From NCBI RefSeq assembly GCF_008929045.1, contig NZ_VFAH01000016.1, positions 62,001-126,000 on the forward strand: 64,000 nucleotides of DNA, read 5' to 3'. Below the pieces are notes generated by a model. That model was not told the DNA's origin, did not search any database, and saw only the letters and a program-made list of their open reading frames with translations. Source of the DNA: Noviherbaspirillum aerium (GTDB lineage: Bacteria; Pseudomonadota; Gammaproteobacteria; Burkholderiales; Burkholderiaceae_D). Made by a program: the position numbers and the translations under genes. Positions 45,371 through 56,642 of this stretch are shown in pieces (position 1 is the first letter of the stretch; each line of letters begins with the position of its first letter).

Positions 45371-46951
45371 TCAGGCCGCTACCGCGACTGCGTCCTCAAC
45401 CGGCGCCGAACTGCGGATCAGGTGATCGAAGGCGCTCAGTGCCGCCTTGGAACCCTCACCCATCGCGATCACGATCTGCTTGTACGGCACCGTGGTCACG
45501 TCGCCGGCTGCGAACACGCCCGGCACCGAAGTCTGGCCGCGCGCATCGACTTCGATTTCGCCGCGGCTGCTCAGCGCGACCGTGCCCTTGAGCCAGTCGG
45601 TGTTCGGCAGCAGGCCGATCTGCACGAAGATGCCCTCGAGCTCGACCTTCTGCTCTTCGCCGCTGTTGCGGTCCTTGTAGCGCAGGCCGTTGACCTTGGC
45701 GCTGTCGCCGGTCACTTCGGTGGTCTGCGCATTCAGGATGACCTTGACGTTGGGCAGGCTGTGCAGCTTGCGCTGCAGCACCGCGTCGGCGCGCAGCTTG
45801 CTGTCGAATTCCAGCAGCGTCACATGGGCGACGATGCCGGCCAGGTCGATTGCCGCTTCCACACCCGAGTTGCCACCGCCGATGACCGCCACGCGCTTGC
45901 CCTTGAACAGCGGGCCGTCGCAGTGCGGGCAGTAAGCCACGCCCTTGTTCCGGTATTCCTTCTCGCCGGGCACGTTCATTTCACGCCAGCGCGCGCCGGT
46001 CGCCAGCACCACGCTCCTGGCCTTCAGGCTTGCGCCGCTGGCCAGCTTGATTTCGATGATGTCGCCAGGCACCAGCGCCGCAGCGCGCTGCAGGTTCATC
46101 ACGTCGACGTCATAGGTCTTGACGTGCTGCTCCAGTGCCGCAGCCAGCTTCGGTCCTTCGGTTTCCTTCACCGAGATGAAGTTTTCGATGCCCATGGTGT
46201 CCAGCACCTGGCCGCCGAAACGCTCGGCGACCACGCCGGTGCGAATGCCCTTGCGCGCCGAGTAGATCGCGGCCGATGCGCCGGCAGGGCCGCCGCCGAC
46301 CACCAGCAGGTCGAACACGTCCTTCTGGCCGATCTTGGCGGCTTCGCGTTCGGCGGCGCCGGTGTCGAGCTTGGCCAGGATTTCTTCCAGGCCCATGCGG
46401 CCCTGGCCGAAGGTTTCGCCATTGAGGAAGACAGTCGGCACCGCCATGATCTGGCGGGCATTGACTTCATCCTGGAACAGCGCGCCGTCGATCATCACGT
46501 GGCGGATCTTCGGGTTGATCACCGCCATCAGGTTCAGCGACTGCACGACTTCCGGGCAGTTCTGGCAAGACAGCGAGATATAGGTTTCGAACAGGTATTC
46601 GCCGTCGAGATTGCGGATCTGCTCCAGCACGTCGGCGTCGGCCTTCGGCGGATGGCCGCCAACCTGCAGCAGCGCCAGCACCAGCGAGGTGAATTCATGG
46701 CCCATCGGGATGCCGGCGAAACGGATGCCCATGTCGCTGCCGGTGCGGTTGAGCGCGAACGAGGGTGCACGCTCGCCGTCGCCGCGGCGCTCGGTCAGCG
46801 TGATGCGGGGCGACAGTTCCGCTATCTCCTTGAGCAGCTCCTGCATTTCGCGCGACTTGTCGCTGTCGTCCAGCGACGCGGTGATGTCGATCGGCTGCGT
46901 GACTTTTTCGAGATATGCCTTCAGTTGATTTTTCAGATTGGTGTCCAGCAT
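45371..46951 (-). CDS. ahpF: Alkyl hydroperoxide reductase subunit F
   Basis: 526 residues, flavoprotein disulfide reductase that passes electrons from NADH to AhpC. The N-terminal double-thioredoxin domain has Cys129-x-x-Cys132 (SLSCQNCPE). The C-terminal FAD/NAD part has [10 protein letters not shown], the redox pair Cys340-x-x-Cys343 (YCPHCDG), [15 protein letters not shown] and the [11 protein letters not shown] end. Downstream of ahpC on the same strand, 205 bp apart, with hairpins between. Confidence 0.97.
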   Translation of the reverse strand: MLDTNLKNQLKAYLEKVTQPIDITASLDDSDKSREMQELLKEIAELSPRITLTERRGDGERAPSFALNRTGSDMGIRFAGIPMGHEFTSLVLALLQVGGHPPKADADVLEQIRNLDGEYLFETYISLSCQNCPEVVQSLNLMAVINPKIRHVMIDGALFQDEVNARQIMAVPTVFLNGETFGQGRMGLEEILAKLDTGAAEREAAKIGQKDVFDLLVVGGGPAGASAAIYSARKGIRTGVVAERFGGQVLDTMGIENFISVKETEGPKLAAALEQHVKTYDVDVMNLQRAAALVPGDIIEIKLASGASLKARSVVLATGARWREMNVPGEKEYRNKGVAYCPHCDGPLFKGKRVAVIGGGNSGVEAAIDLAGIVAHVTLLEFDSKLRADAVLQRKLHSLPNVKVILNAQTTEVTGDSAKVNGLRYKDRNSGEEQKVELEGIFVQIGLLPNTDWLKGTVALSSRGEIEVDARGQTSVPGVFAAGDVTTVPYKQIVIAMGEGSKAALSAFDHLIRSSAPVEDAVAVAA

Positions 46952-47041
46952 CTTGGCCTCTCAGGGTGTTTGTACTTTGTATGTACGTTACGTAGGTACT
47001 TTGTGAGTACGTAGATTTTTTCGGGTGCAGTCCCACCGCCG

Positions 47042-47119
47042 GATCAGCCTGGGGCTTTCCGGATCAATCAGGCTGATCGGGGAGTGGTACTGCCGCGGGG
47101 CGCGGTGCTCTGCGCCCCG
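47042..47119 (-). other. Two hairpins between ahpC and ahpF
   Basis: Inverted repeat GATCAGCCTG/CAGGCTGATC (47042-47051 and 47069-47078) with a 17-base loop, and CGGGGCGC/GCGCCCCG (47096-47119) with an 8-base loop. Neither has a T-tract. Such hairpins often lower ahpF transcription or stabilise the ahpC message. A near-duplicated segment containing GTACTTTGT twice follows before ahpF (about 46975-47015). Confidence 0.7.
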
Positions 47120-47156
47120 GAAGAAGCTGCGCCGGTTCGACGCAGCCGGTGACAAT

Positions 47157-47720
47157 TTAGATCTTGCCGACGAGGTCGAGCGACGGTGCCAGCGTTTCTG
47201 CGCCCGGTGTCCACTTGGCGGGGCAGACTTCGCCCGGGTGGGATGCAACGTACTGGGCTGCCTGAACCTTGCGCAGCAGTTCCTTGGCGTCGCGGCCGAT
47301 GCCGTTGTCATGGATTTCGCACAGCTTGATCTGGCCTTCCGGATTGATGACGAAAGTGCCGCGCAGTGCCAGGCCTTCTTCCTCGATCATGACGTCGAAG
47401 TTGCGGGTGATGGCGCCGGTCGGGTCGCCGATCAGCGGATAGCGGATCTTGGCGATGGTTTCCGAAGTGTCGTGCCATGCCTTGTGGGTGAAGTGGGTGT
47501 CGGTGGACACGCCGTAAACTTCCACGCCCAGGGACTTGAAGGTGTCATAGTTGTCGGCCAGGTCGCCGAGTTCGGTCGGGCAGACGAAAGTGAAGTCGGC
47601 CGGATAGAACACCACCACGGACCATTTGCCCTTCAGATCTGCATCGGAAACCGGTACGAACTTGCCATTGTGGTAAGCAGTCGCGTTGAACGGTTTGACT
47701 TGTGTATTGATCAGAGACAT
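47157..47720 (-). CDS. ahpC: Alkyl hydroperoxide reductase subunit C (2-Cys peroxiredoxin)
   Basis: 187 residues, typical 2-Cys peroxiredoxin. Peroxidatic Cys47 in FVCPTE and resolving Cys166 in EVCPAKW, the same spacing as the E. coli enzyme. Reduces H2O2, organic peroxides and peroxynitrite with electrons from AhpF. First gene of the ahpC-ahpF pair. A palindrome lies upstream in the promoter. Confidence 0.97.
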   Translation of the reverse strand: MSLINTQVKPFNATAYHNGKFVPVSDADLKGKWSVVVFYPADFTFVCPTELGDLADNYDTFKSLGVEVYGVSTDTHFTHKAWHDTSETIAKIRYPLIGDPTGAITRNFDVMIEEEGLALRGTFVINPEGQIKLCEIHDNGIGRDAKELLRKVQAAQYVASHPGEVCPAKWTPGAETLAPSLDLVGKI

Positions 47721-47793
47721 GGTTTTTCTCTCTTGGTTGAAGAAGTTAAGGTAGCTGTATGATAGCCGGAATCAATCACGGCGTGAAATTAAT

Positions 47794-47822
47794 AGTCTGA
47801 ATCAGACTGATAGGCAAGCTAT
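47794..47822 (-). promoter_or_regulatory. Palindromes in the ahpC promoter region
   Basis: AGTCTGAATCAGACT (one central mismatch) is followed by ATAG-N5-CTAT. The ATAG/CTAT elements recall OxyR sites, but the spacing (N5, not N7) and lack of a second pair do not fit the consensus, so this is only a candidate. Confidence 0.35.
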
Positions 47823-47991
47823 ATTGCCAAATTGGCTCGCCATGGTACCACTTGCCTAATCGGGCCGCCGGCAGCCATGCCTGGCCGCGGTGTGCATTTA
47901 GTCCATGTTTGGCGGAGCGAATTCCCTGCCCGACGATGGCTTTTTCAACACTTGGCCGGACATTGCCTTTCGGATGTTGCAACCGGTTCGT

Positions 47992-48909
47992 TCAGAACAA
48001 TATGGAGGCAACACGTGCCGCTGCAAGATCCCAGGCCGCCTGCCCCACGGTCTTGAACACCGGCACGCTCCCTTCTGTCGCGTCCTTGCGTTCCAGATTG
48101 CCGGCAATAGGCGTTACCCGATTCCAGTCAATGCCTGCCTGCAGCAGGTCGCCCGCCTCGTGCCGCGCGCCGTCGATGTCATCGACGACGATGCGGCGCC
48201 GGTGCAGCAGCTCCGGCGGGAATTCGGCCATGTCGGGCTTGAACGCGCCGACGCCGACCGCCAGCACATCCGGCGGCAGATCGGCCGGAATCACCGGGCT
48301 GCGGGAGGTGGTCAGGGCAATCACCAGGCCGGCTTGCTCGGCCGCCGGCAACACTGCGGCCATGTCGATCGGCAACGCGCTGATGCCGGGCAGTCGGCCG
48401 CTCAGGCGCTTGCAGAATTCCGACGTACGCTCCTGGTTGCGCCCGGCTACCCGGAAATCCCGGATGCCGAAGTAATCGGACAAGGCTTCAATATGCGCCT
48501 CGGCCTGGATGCCGCTGCCGATGATGACGGCCGACGCCGGTTTGCGCGGCGCCAGCGTCTCGATTCCAAGCAATGTCACGGCGGCGGTACGGCGGGCGGT
48601 AACGGTGGGGCCATGCAGCAAGGCGCGCCTGAGGCCGGTCGCGGTATCGAACACGATCACCTCGCCCTGTATTGCCGGCAGTCCATGCGCGCCGTTGCGG
48701 GCATGAACGGTGATCAGCTTGGTCACGCCGAGATCGCTGCCAATGGCAGGCATGCTGAGCAGCACGCTGTCGCCGTCGATCGGCACCACCTGCCGCTCCG
48801 GCGCGCGGATCAGGCCGGCGGCCAGCTCGCGGGCGGCGCGGGCGACGGCGGGAACAAGTTGCGCATAAGGCAAGGCCTGCGCGGTCCGGGTTGCATCGAA
48901 TATCTTCAT
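47992..48909 (-). CDS. Delta-1-pyrroline-2-carboxylate reductase (ornithine cyclodeaminase family)
   Basis: 305 residues of the ornithine cyclodeaminase/mu-crystallin fold with NAD(P) motif IIGSGIQAEAHIEAL and the LHGPTVTARRTAAVT block. True cyclodeaminases act on ornithine; relatives reduce Pyr2C or ketimines. Its position 14 bp after a trans-3-hydroxy-L-proline dehydratase gene strongly suggests Pyr2C reductase, giving L-proline. Coordinated transcription with that gene is likely. Confidence 0.85.
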   Translation of the reverse strand: MKIFDATRTAQALPYAQLVPAVARAARELAAGLIRAPERQVVPIDGDSVLLSMPAIGSDLGVTKLITVHARNGAHGLPAIQGEVIVFDTATGLRRALLHGPTVTARRTAAVTLLGIETLAPRKPASAVIIGSGIQAEAHIEALSDYFGIRDFRVAGRNQERTSEFCKRLSGRLPGISALPIDMAAVLPAAEQAGLVIALTTSRSPVIPADLPPDVLAVGVGAFKPDMAEFPPELLHRRRIVVDDIDGARHEAGDLLQAGIDWNRVTPIAGNLERKDATEGSVPVFKTVGQAAWDLAAARVASILF

Positions 48910-48923
48910 GGTGTCTACCGTAT

Positions 48924-49934
48924 CTATCGCAGGAAAAAACCGGCGGGAAAAGGATCATCTTCTTCGAGCACCCACTGGTTGATGCCCATGATGTGTGCCG
49001 ACCCCGACACTTCGGTATGCAACGCATCGAGCTCGCCGACTTTCAGCGTATCCACGACGCGCACCGTGAAGCTGCTGCCGACGATGCTGCCGTTGACATA
49101 GGGCTGGTTCAGCGCCAGCCTGCCGCGCAGGAACAGCTGGGCGGCGCGTCCCGAGGTGCCGGTGCCGGTCGGCGAGCGGTCGACTTCGCGGTCGGCGAAG
49201 ATGCAGACATTCGACTGGTCGACGCCCGCGCGGTTGGGTTCGCCATCGATGATGGTGCCGTAAAGTTCATTCAGGCCCGGGTTGAGCGGATGGACGATGT
49301 CGACGGCGGCCTTGACCGCCGCCTTGCTTTCCGCGCCGAGCTGGATCAGTGAACGCACCTGCTCGGGCACGATGCGCAATCCGGTCTGCGCGGCATTGAT
49401 GTAGTAATAGAAAGCGCCGCCGAACACGATGTCGCCAGTCAGCCTGCCGAAGGATGGCGTGTCCACTTCGACATCGCGCCGATAGATGAAGGAAGGCACG
49501 TTCCTGAAGGTGACCTTGCCGGCGCGCCTGCCGTCCCATTCCACGAAGGCTTCGATGAAGCCGGCCGGCGCATCGAAGCCGATGCGGGTCAGCGGCGCCT
49601 GCCTTTCCACATAGCCCATCTCGACCAGCACCTTGCCGAGCGCGATGATGCCGTGCCCGCACATGTCGCTGTAGCCTTCGTTGTGAATGAAGATCACGCC
49701 GAAGTCTGCCCCCGCGCTGACCGGCGGCAGCAGGTAGGCGCCGTACATGTCGGCGTGCCCGCGCGGCTCGTTCATCAGGAACTGGCGCAGGTCGTCGCGC
49801 TGCGCCTTGAGCCAGGCGCGCTTTTCGAGAATGGTAGTGCCGGGCACCGGCGGCATCGGCGTGGTCAGGATGCGCAGCGGCTCTCCGCCGGTGTGCGCGT
49901 CGATGGTCTGGATGGTCTTGGTAAAGCTCAGCAT
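48924..49934 (-). CDS. Trans-3-hydroxy-L-proline dehydratase (proline racemase family)
   Basis: 336 residues. Proline racemase fold with the first catalytic Cys92 (SDMCGHG). The second catalytic position is Thr256 (DRSPTGTGTSG) instead of Cys. Racemases and 4-hydroxyproline epimerases have two Cys; Cys plus Thr marks trans-3-hydroxy-L-proline dehydratases (EC 4.2.1.77), which make Pyr2C. The reductase gene downstream completes conversion to proline. Start at the ATG that opens the fold; an upstream extension is not conserved-looking. Confidence 0.86.
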   Translation of the reverse strand: MLSFTKTIQTIDAHTGGEPLRILTTPMPPVPGTTILEKRAWLKAQRDDLRQFLMNEPRGHADMYGAYLLPPVSAGADFGVIFIHNEGYSDMCGHGIIALGKVLVEMGYVERQAPLTRIGFDAPAGFIEAFVEWDGRRAGKVTFRNVPSFIYRRDVEVDTPSFGRLTGDIVFGGAFYYYINAAQTGLRIVPEQVRSLIQLGAESKAAVKAAVDIVHPLNPGLNELYGTIIDGEPNRAGVDQSNVCIFADREVDRSPTGTGTSGRAAQLFLRGRLALNQPYVNGSIVGSSFTVRVVDTLKVGELDALHTEVSGSAHIMGINQWVLEEDDPFPAGFFLR

Positions 49935-50381
49935 CGGATTGTTTGGTCTTCCATGACGAACGATTTGAAGTGAATCTGGATCCACCCGCCACGCTGGCGT
50001 GGATGGTGAAAGCACGAGCCAGCCGCCGATCGTCCTGCAGGCCAGCTGGCAAGGGAGCTTGATCATAACGCAAGCCGCAGCAACGGACAGCGGACCGCAT
50101 TTTCATTCTTGCAAGATTTAACCGGGGAACCAGGAAGGAACGGGTTTTGCTCCACAAGCGGATACGGACGATACGCTTTCCAATGATCCATGGCGCGTAT
50201 CTGCCGCTGCGACACCATCAGGTAGAGAGACAAGGATGATTCGCACCCGCAATCGGCCGAAGACCGTAATCAGCGAGCACAATTCGACGGTTTCAACGGC
50301 AATGTGCGGTGTATGATCTATTTCGCATGCGTATTAATGAGAAACGTCTGCATCCGGCAGCGGATTGTGTAACAGCAAGAC
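49935..50381. other. Intergenic region between divergent operons
   Basis: About 450 bp between the hydroxyproline operon and the sigma-54 activator. No gene supported. It should contain the promoter of the hydroxyproline genes. The activator sites begin at 50382. Confidence 0.45.
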
Positions 50382-50416
50382 TGCTCCAAATTGGCACAGC
50401 GTCACAATTTGGAACA
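50382..50416 (+). promoter_or_regulatory. Two tandem candidate binding sites of the sigma-54 activator
   Basis: TGCTCCAAATTGGCACA (50382-50398) and CGTCACAATTTGGAACA (50400-50416). Both are 17-bp near-palindromes of the form TGTYNC-N5-GNRACA with one or two deviations, matching sites upstream of the two sigma-54 promoters. Located 48 bp before the activator start, so autoregulation is likely. Confidence 0.6.
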
Positions 50417-50463
50417 ACGGGTAAGCAGACACCAGCGCATGCGATCCTGCGAAGGAGACAACG

Positions 50464-52509
<2,046 letters not shown>

Positions 52510-52605
52510 GGGAGGCGGGACTGGCTTGATGCTCGTTGGAGCAATCCAACCCATCCTCCTCACCTTTCTCCTTAAAGCAGAGAAGTTTCTTCTATGCTTG
52601 AGACC

Positions 52606-52745
52606 GCGTCCACGTCGCCGCTTGCAGGCGGCTCCGACTCCGCAGGCGCAACGCTTGCGTTGCGAAACCCCTGCTGCGTCCACCTCGCCGCTCGTAGGCG
52701 GTTCTGACTTCGCAGCCGCAACGCAGGCATTGCGAAACCCCTGCT
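52606..52745. repeat. 70-bp direct tandem repeat with internal palindromes
   Basis: Two adjacent 70-bp copies, about 80-85% identical, and the start of a third. Each copy has an inverted repeat like GCCGC-N6-GCGGC and a second like CGCAACGC-TT-GCGTTGCG (perfect in copy one, degraded in copy two). The unit ends in TGCGAAACCCCTGCT. It lies between convergent genes (activator and cytochrome b561), so it may also end transcription. It resembles REP-type elements. Confidence 0.8.
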
Positions 52746-52755
52746 GCGTTCACCC

Positions 52756-53361
52756 TTACTTCAACGACATGCGCTGCAGGATCGTCCTGCCCGACGTGGC
52801 CAGGTGATACGCCACCGCCAGCAGATGCAGCACGATCAGCGCGCAGAGCAGCCACGCCACCACCGAATGCGCCTGCCGGAAGAAGGACTGCAGCACAGGG
52901 CTTTCCCATCCCAGTCGGGGCAGCGCATAGCCGAAGAACTTCACCGGATATTTGCCGAAACTCGATCCCGCAAAACCAAACAGCGGCATCAGCAGCATGC
53001 AGAGGTAGAGCAATCGATGCGAGATGCGCGACGCCTTTTCCTGCATGGCCGAACGATGCAGCGCCCTCGATGGCGGCGGCGGATTGCGCCAGCGCCAGGC
53101 GAGGCGCACCGTGATCAGCATCAGTGCAATCAACCCGAAAGACTTGTGCAGGTTATAGAAATAGGCCACTTCCGGCGTGCGCTTGGGCAGCTCCACCATG
53201 TACAGGCCGACGGCGAACTGGCCGATGAGCAGTACCGCCATCAGCCAGTGCAGGACGGCCGCAGGCCGCGTATAACGCTCGCAAGGCTCGCCTGGAGCAA
53301 CGGCGGAGGGAGCGCTGCATGCCGCATCCATCGGTTCGCTTATTGAATGACTACGCCCCAT
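52756..53361 (-). CDS. Cytochrome b561-type membrane protein
   Basis: 201 residues, four membrane helices with His ligands for haem b (AVLHWLMAVLLIGQ, FYNLHKSFGL, ISHRLLYLCML, AHSVVAWLLCALIVLHLLAVAYH). Such proteins move electrons between quinone and periplasmic partners. Last gene of the TonB-propeller-b561 operon, overlapping the propeller gene by 22 bp; GGGAG precedes the ATG. It may accept electrons linked to PQQ-alcohol oxidation, an inference from context. Confidence 0.87.
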   Translation of the reverse strand: MGRSHSISEPMDAACSAPSAVAPGEPCERYTRPAAVLHWLMAVLLIGQFAVGLYMVELPKRTPEVAYFYNLHKSFGLIALMLITVRLAWRWRNPPPPSRALHRSAMQEKASRISHRLLYLCMLLMPLFGFAGSSFGKYPVKFFGYALPRLGWESPVLQSFFRQAHSVVAWLLCALIVLHLLAVAYHLATSGRTILQRMSLK

Positions 53362-54302
53362 GGCAGCTCTCCCACGCTGATTTCCCTGGTCACCTGGCGG
53401 CTGGCGGTGTCGATCACCGACACCGAGCCCGAACGGCCATTGGCCACGTACAGCTTCCTGCCATCCGGCGTGATGGCCATGTTCCAGGGGCGCTTGCCGA
53501 CGGGGATGGTGGCGCTGATCTTGTTTTCCGCGACATCGATGACACTGACCGTGCCGTCCCTGCCGTTGGATATGTAGACGGTCTTGCCGTCGGGGTGCAC
53601 GGTCACGCCATTGGAGAAATTGCCGGCCGGGATGCGCGCCAGTACCTTCTGCGTGGCGGTGTCGATCGCATACACGGTGTTGGCGATTTCCGCCGCCACG
53701 TAGGCGCGGCTGCCGTCAGGCAGGAAACCGATGCCGCGCGGCCGGTCGCCGACCTTGATCGCATTCACCTGCGCGCGCTTTTCCACATCGACGATGTCGA
53801 CCATGTCGGCATCCTCGGCGCTTACGTACAGCCACTTGCCGTCAGGGCTGAAATGCGCATGCTCGGGATTCTTGCCCTTGGTGGCCACGCTGAATACCGC
53901 CTTGCGGGTTTCCGGCGAGACGAAATTGATGCTGTTGCTGACCTCGCTCGCCACCACCACCCAGTCGCCCTTGGGCGAGATGCCGACGCCTTCCGGCGAT
54001 TCCTGCAGCTTGATGCGTTCAGCCACTTCCCGCTTTTCGAGATTGATGACGATGAGCGAATTGCTGCTCTGATCGCTGACATACAAGACCTTGCCGCCGT
54101 TGCCGATCGCCAGGCCGCGCGGCTTGCCGCCGGTCTTGATGGTGCCGACCACGGCATCGGTCGCCGCATCGATCACCGATACCGTGCCCGACTTTTCGTT
54201 TGGCACATAGGCGAACGGCGCAGCCAGCGCCAGCCCGGCATCCATCATTGGTGCAAGAACCGCGACCGCGAGTGTCAGGGTTCCTCTTGCAAGCAGCTTC
54301 AT
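53340..54302 (-). CDS. YVTN-repeat beta-propeller protein (YncE-like)
   Basis: 320 residues. Signal peptide (cut after ALA|AP), then about seven YVTN-type blades (FAYVPNEKSGTVSVIDAATDAVVGTIKTGGKPRGLAI and repeats). Related proteins sit beside PQQ-dependent dehydrogenases or, in E. coli, beside the PQQ receptor YncD/PqqU as YncE. Periplasmic; the ligand is not established. GAGGAGAGAG upstream of the ATG. Middle gene of its operon. Confidence 0.9.
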   Translation of the reverse strand: MKLLARGTLTLAVAVLAPMMDAGLALAAPFAYVPNEKSGTVSVIDAATDAVVGTIKTGGKPRGLAIGNGGKVLYVSDQSSNSLIVINLEKREVAERIKLQESPEGVGISPKGDWVVVASEVSNSINFVSPETRKAVFSVATKGKNPEHAHFSPDGKWLYVSAEDADMVDIVDVEKRAQVNAIKVGDRPRGIGFLPDGSRAYVAAEIANTVYAIDTATQKVLARIPAGNFSNGVTVHPDGKTVYISNGRDGTVSVIDVAENKISATIPVGKRPWNMAITPDGRKLYVANGRSGSVSVIDTASRQVTREISVGELPWGVVIQ

Positions 54303-54352
54303 GGTCTCTCTCCTCGTATTTTTAGTGGATGGCCGGCGATATGCTCCAAGCG

Positions 54353-56467
54353 TCAGAGCGAAGCCCACAGGCCGACAAAGAAGCGCCGTCCGGGCGCCGG
54401 CTCGAAAAAGCGCCGGTTGCCGTCATTGACGATGACCGAACCGGCATAGTCGCGGTCGAACACATTGTCTATGCGGCCGAACAATGTCCAGGTCGTTGCC
54501 CCGGCACGGAAATCCTGTGCCGCGCGCAGATTGAAGACCGCATAGCCGGGCGCCGTATCGCTGTTGATGTCGTCGACATGGGTCTTGCCCTCGGCCCGCA
54601 TTTCCAGCGCGGTGCTCAGCCCCTGCAGCGGCCGATATTCGACCTGGGCGAACAGGCTGTGCATCGGCGCGCCCGGCAGCCGGTTGCCGGCGGCGACCGT
54701 GCCGCCTCCGCTGGTGAAGCTCTGCTTGAAGCGCGCATCGAGCAGCGTGTATGCAAGCTGCGTGCCGAAGCGGCCCATGTCATTGCGCCAGCTCGCTTCG
54801 ATGCCGCGCCGCTCGACGCTGTCGATGTTCTGGAAAATCGAGCGGCCGTTCTCGGTGGTGCGCGGCACGATTTCATCCCGGCTGCGCGCGGTGAAGACCG
54901 CCAGGTCCACGCTCTGCCCGCCGGAGCGCCATTTCATGCCGACCTCTCCCTGCCGGCTCTTCGACGGCTGCAGCGAAAGATTGGGGCCGGTGGCGCCGGC
55001 GCGATAGGCGGACTCGGCCAATGTCGGCGTCTCGAAGCCGCGGCCGATATTGCCGTAGAAGTTCAGCTTGTCATTCGCATACCAGACCAGGCCGAGCACC
55101 GGACTGGTGTTGCGGTATTCGACGCTGCCGCTGTCATTGGGGCTGGCGGCGGTGACATAGCGGTCATCCACCGACAGCCGCACGCGGCTGGAGCGCAGGC
55201 CGGCGGTGGCCTTCCACTGCTCGGCGAAGGTCCAGTCCACCTGGCCGAAGACATCGACATTGTTGGCATTGTCGAGTTCGTCGCGGCGCAATGCGCCGGG
55301 CGTGCCGTTGTTGTTGACGAAGCCGCGCCGGGTCTGGTCGAGGTCGTCGGCTTCGATGCCGACCGTCCAGTTGAGCGGCATGCCGCCGGCCTGGGTCGCA
55401 TGTGTCCAGCTGATGCCGGCGCCGCGGTAGTGGTTGTCGAGGTCCACCACGCCGCCCGAGGAGTTGGCGGCGGCGCCGGAGAACGACAGCGTCTGGAACA
55501 CTTCGCGGGTGCCGGCGTACAGGCGGGCATTGAGGGTGTTGCTGCGGTCGAACTTGTGCTCGACCAGCAAGCCGGCCTGCTGCTGCTCGATGGTCTTGCG
55601 GGTGTCGAAGCTCAGCGCGACCGGCGCGACCTGGCGCGGGTTCTGCTCGAACTGCGCGCGCGTCAGGCCGAGCGGGTCCTGCGCCAGCGGCTGGTCGAAG
55701 ATGTTGACGATGCCGGTCACCTTGGTGGATGACGAGGGCCGCCACAGCACCTTGGCATTGACCTGGGTGCGTTCGGCGGCGCTGTGGTCGCGGTAGCCAT
55801 CCGTTTCATAGCGCGAGACATCGATCAGGCCGCCGAGCGATTCGCCGCCGCCGGCCAGTGTGAATCCGAGCTGGCGCTGGCCGTCGCTGCCGGCGCCGAC
55901 GGAAGCGCTGGCGTAGGGTTTCTGCGGCGCCAGCGGCGGCTCGGCGGTGAACACCTGCACCACGCCGCCGGCGGCATTGCCGTAAAGCTGGGCGACCGGG
56001 CCGCGCAGGATCTCGATGCGGCGCGCCGAGGTCAGGGTGGCAGTAGCTGCCTGGCCCTGGCCGTCGGGCATGGTGGCGGGGATGCCGTCGATGAGAATGC
56101 GCACGCCGCGCACGCCGAAAGTCGAGCGGGTGCCGAAACCGCGCACCGACAGCTGCAGGTCCTGCGCATAGTTTTGCCGTTCGCGGATCTGGATGCCCGG
56201 CACCGTGCCGAGCAGTTCGGAGAGATTGACCAGCGGAGAAGCGGCGCGCAGCGGATCGACCTGCACCGCGTCGATGGATGCTGCGGCGTCGAAGCGCTTC
56301 TGCTCGCTGCGGCTGGCGGAGACCACGACTTCGCCGAGTTGCTGTTCCTGCTGCCCCTGCTGTCCCTGATTGAGCTGCTGGGCCGCGGCTTCGGTTGCGG
56401 CGATGAGGAGCAGCACACCGGCCGATATCGCCGTCAGCATGCGCTTGTTAGGATTGGATGTGTCCAT
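54353..56467 (-). CDS. TonB-dependent outer-membrane receptor (PqqU/YncD-like)
   Basis: 704 residues. Signal peptide (cut near AAA|QQ), a Gln-rich linker, TonB-box-like EVVVSAS, the plug domain (about 55-165) and a 22-strand barrel ending in ...RRFFVGLWASL with a C-terminal hydrophobic residue. The plug contains RQNYAQDLQLSVRGFGTRST, then IDGIPATMPDGQGQ, close to what I recall for YncD/PqqU, the E. coli PQQ receptor. The next gene is a YncE-like propeller, reinforcing the match. A sigma-54 promoter lies 55 bp upstream. Lanthanophore or siderophore uptake is the alternative, given the lanthanide signature of the co-regulated dehydrogenase. Confidence 0.85.
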   Translation of the reverse strand: MDTSNPNKRMLTAISAGVLLLIAATEAAAQQLNQGQQGQQEQQLGEVVVSASRSEQKRFDAAASIDAVQVDPLRAASPLVNLSELLGTVPGIQIRERQNYAQDLQLSVRGFGTRSTFGVRGVRILIDGIPATMPDGQGQAATATLTSARRIEILRGPVAQLYGNAAGGVVQVFTAEPPLAPQKPYASASVGAGSDGQRQLGFTLAGGGESLGGLIDVSRYETDGYRDHSAAERTQVNAKVLWRPSSSTKVTGIVNIFDQPLAQDPLGLTRAQFEQNPRQVAPVALSFDTRKTIEQQQAGLLVEHKFDRSNTLNARLYAGTREVFQTLSFSGAAANSSGGVVDLDNHYRGAGISWTHATQAGGMPLNWTVGIEADDLDQTRRGFVNNNGTPGALRRDELDNANNVDVFGQVDWTFAEQWKATAGLRSSRVRLSVDDRYVTAASPNDSGSVEYRNTSPVLGLVWYANDKLNFYGNIGRGFETPTLAESAYRAGATGPNLSLQPSKSRQGEVGMKWRSGGQSVDLAVFTARSRDEIVPRTTENGRSIFQNIDSVERRGIEASWRNDMGRFGTQLAYTLLDARFKQSFTSGGGTVAAGNRLPGAPMHSLFAQVEYRPLQGLSTALEMRAEGKTHVDDINSDTAPGYAVFNLRAAQDFRAGATTWTLFGRIDNVFDRDYAGSVIVNDGNRRFFEPAPGRRFFVGLWASL

Positions 56468-56521
56468 GATGTCTCGTGATTTCGAAGTTGTAGTTATCGT
56501 GACCGCCGCTGACTTCCTGTC

Positions 56522-56537
56522 AGCAAGTTGCATGCCA
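56522..56537 (-). promoter_or_regulatory. Sigma-54 promoter of the TonB-propeller-b561 operon
   Basis: Minus-strand TGGCATGCAACTTGCT matches TGGCACG-N4-TTGCW with one difference (T for C at the sixth base) and the required 10-bp spacing between GG and GC. It sits 55 bp upstream of the receptor start codon. Confidence 0.8.
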
Positions 56538-56642
56538 CTGGAAATGTGCAGAGGTGATTTTATTGAGTGTGAGAGATGTGCGGGGTGACAGCGAATGCTT
56601 TCCATAGTGAGCAAGACAGGGAATGCTACACGAACACCGCTC

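Noticed and set aside
45353-47014. 553-codon + strand frame over ahpF
   Set aside because: Antisense to a complete ahpF with both redox motifs; shadow frame.
47761-47822. OxyR site in front of ahpC
   Set aside because: ATAG and CTAT elements are present, but not as four elements spaced by seven bases; listed only as a candidate palindrome.
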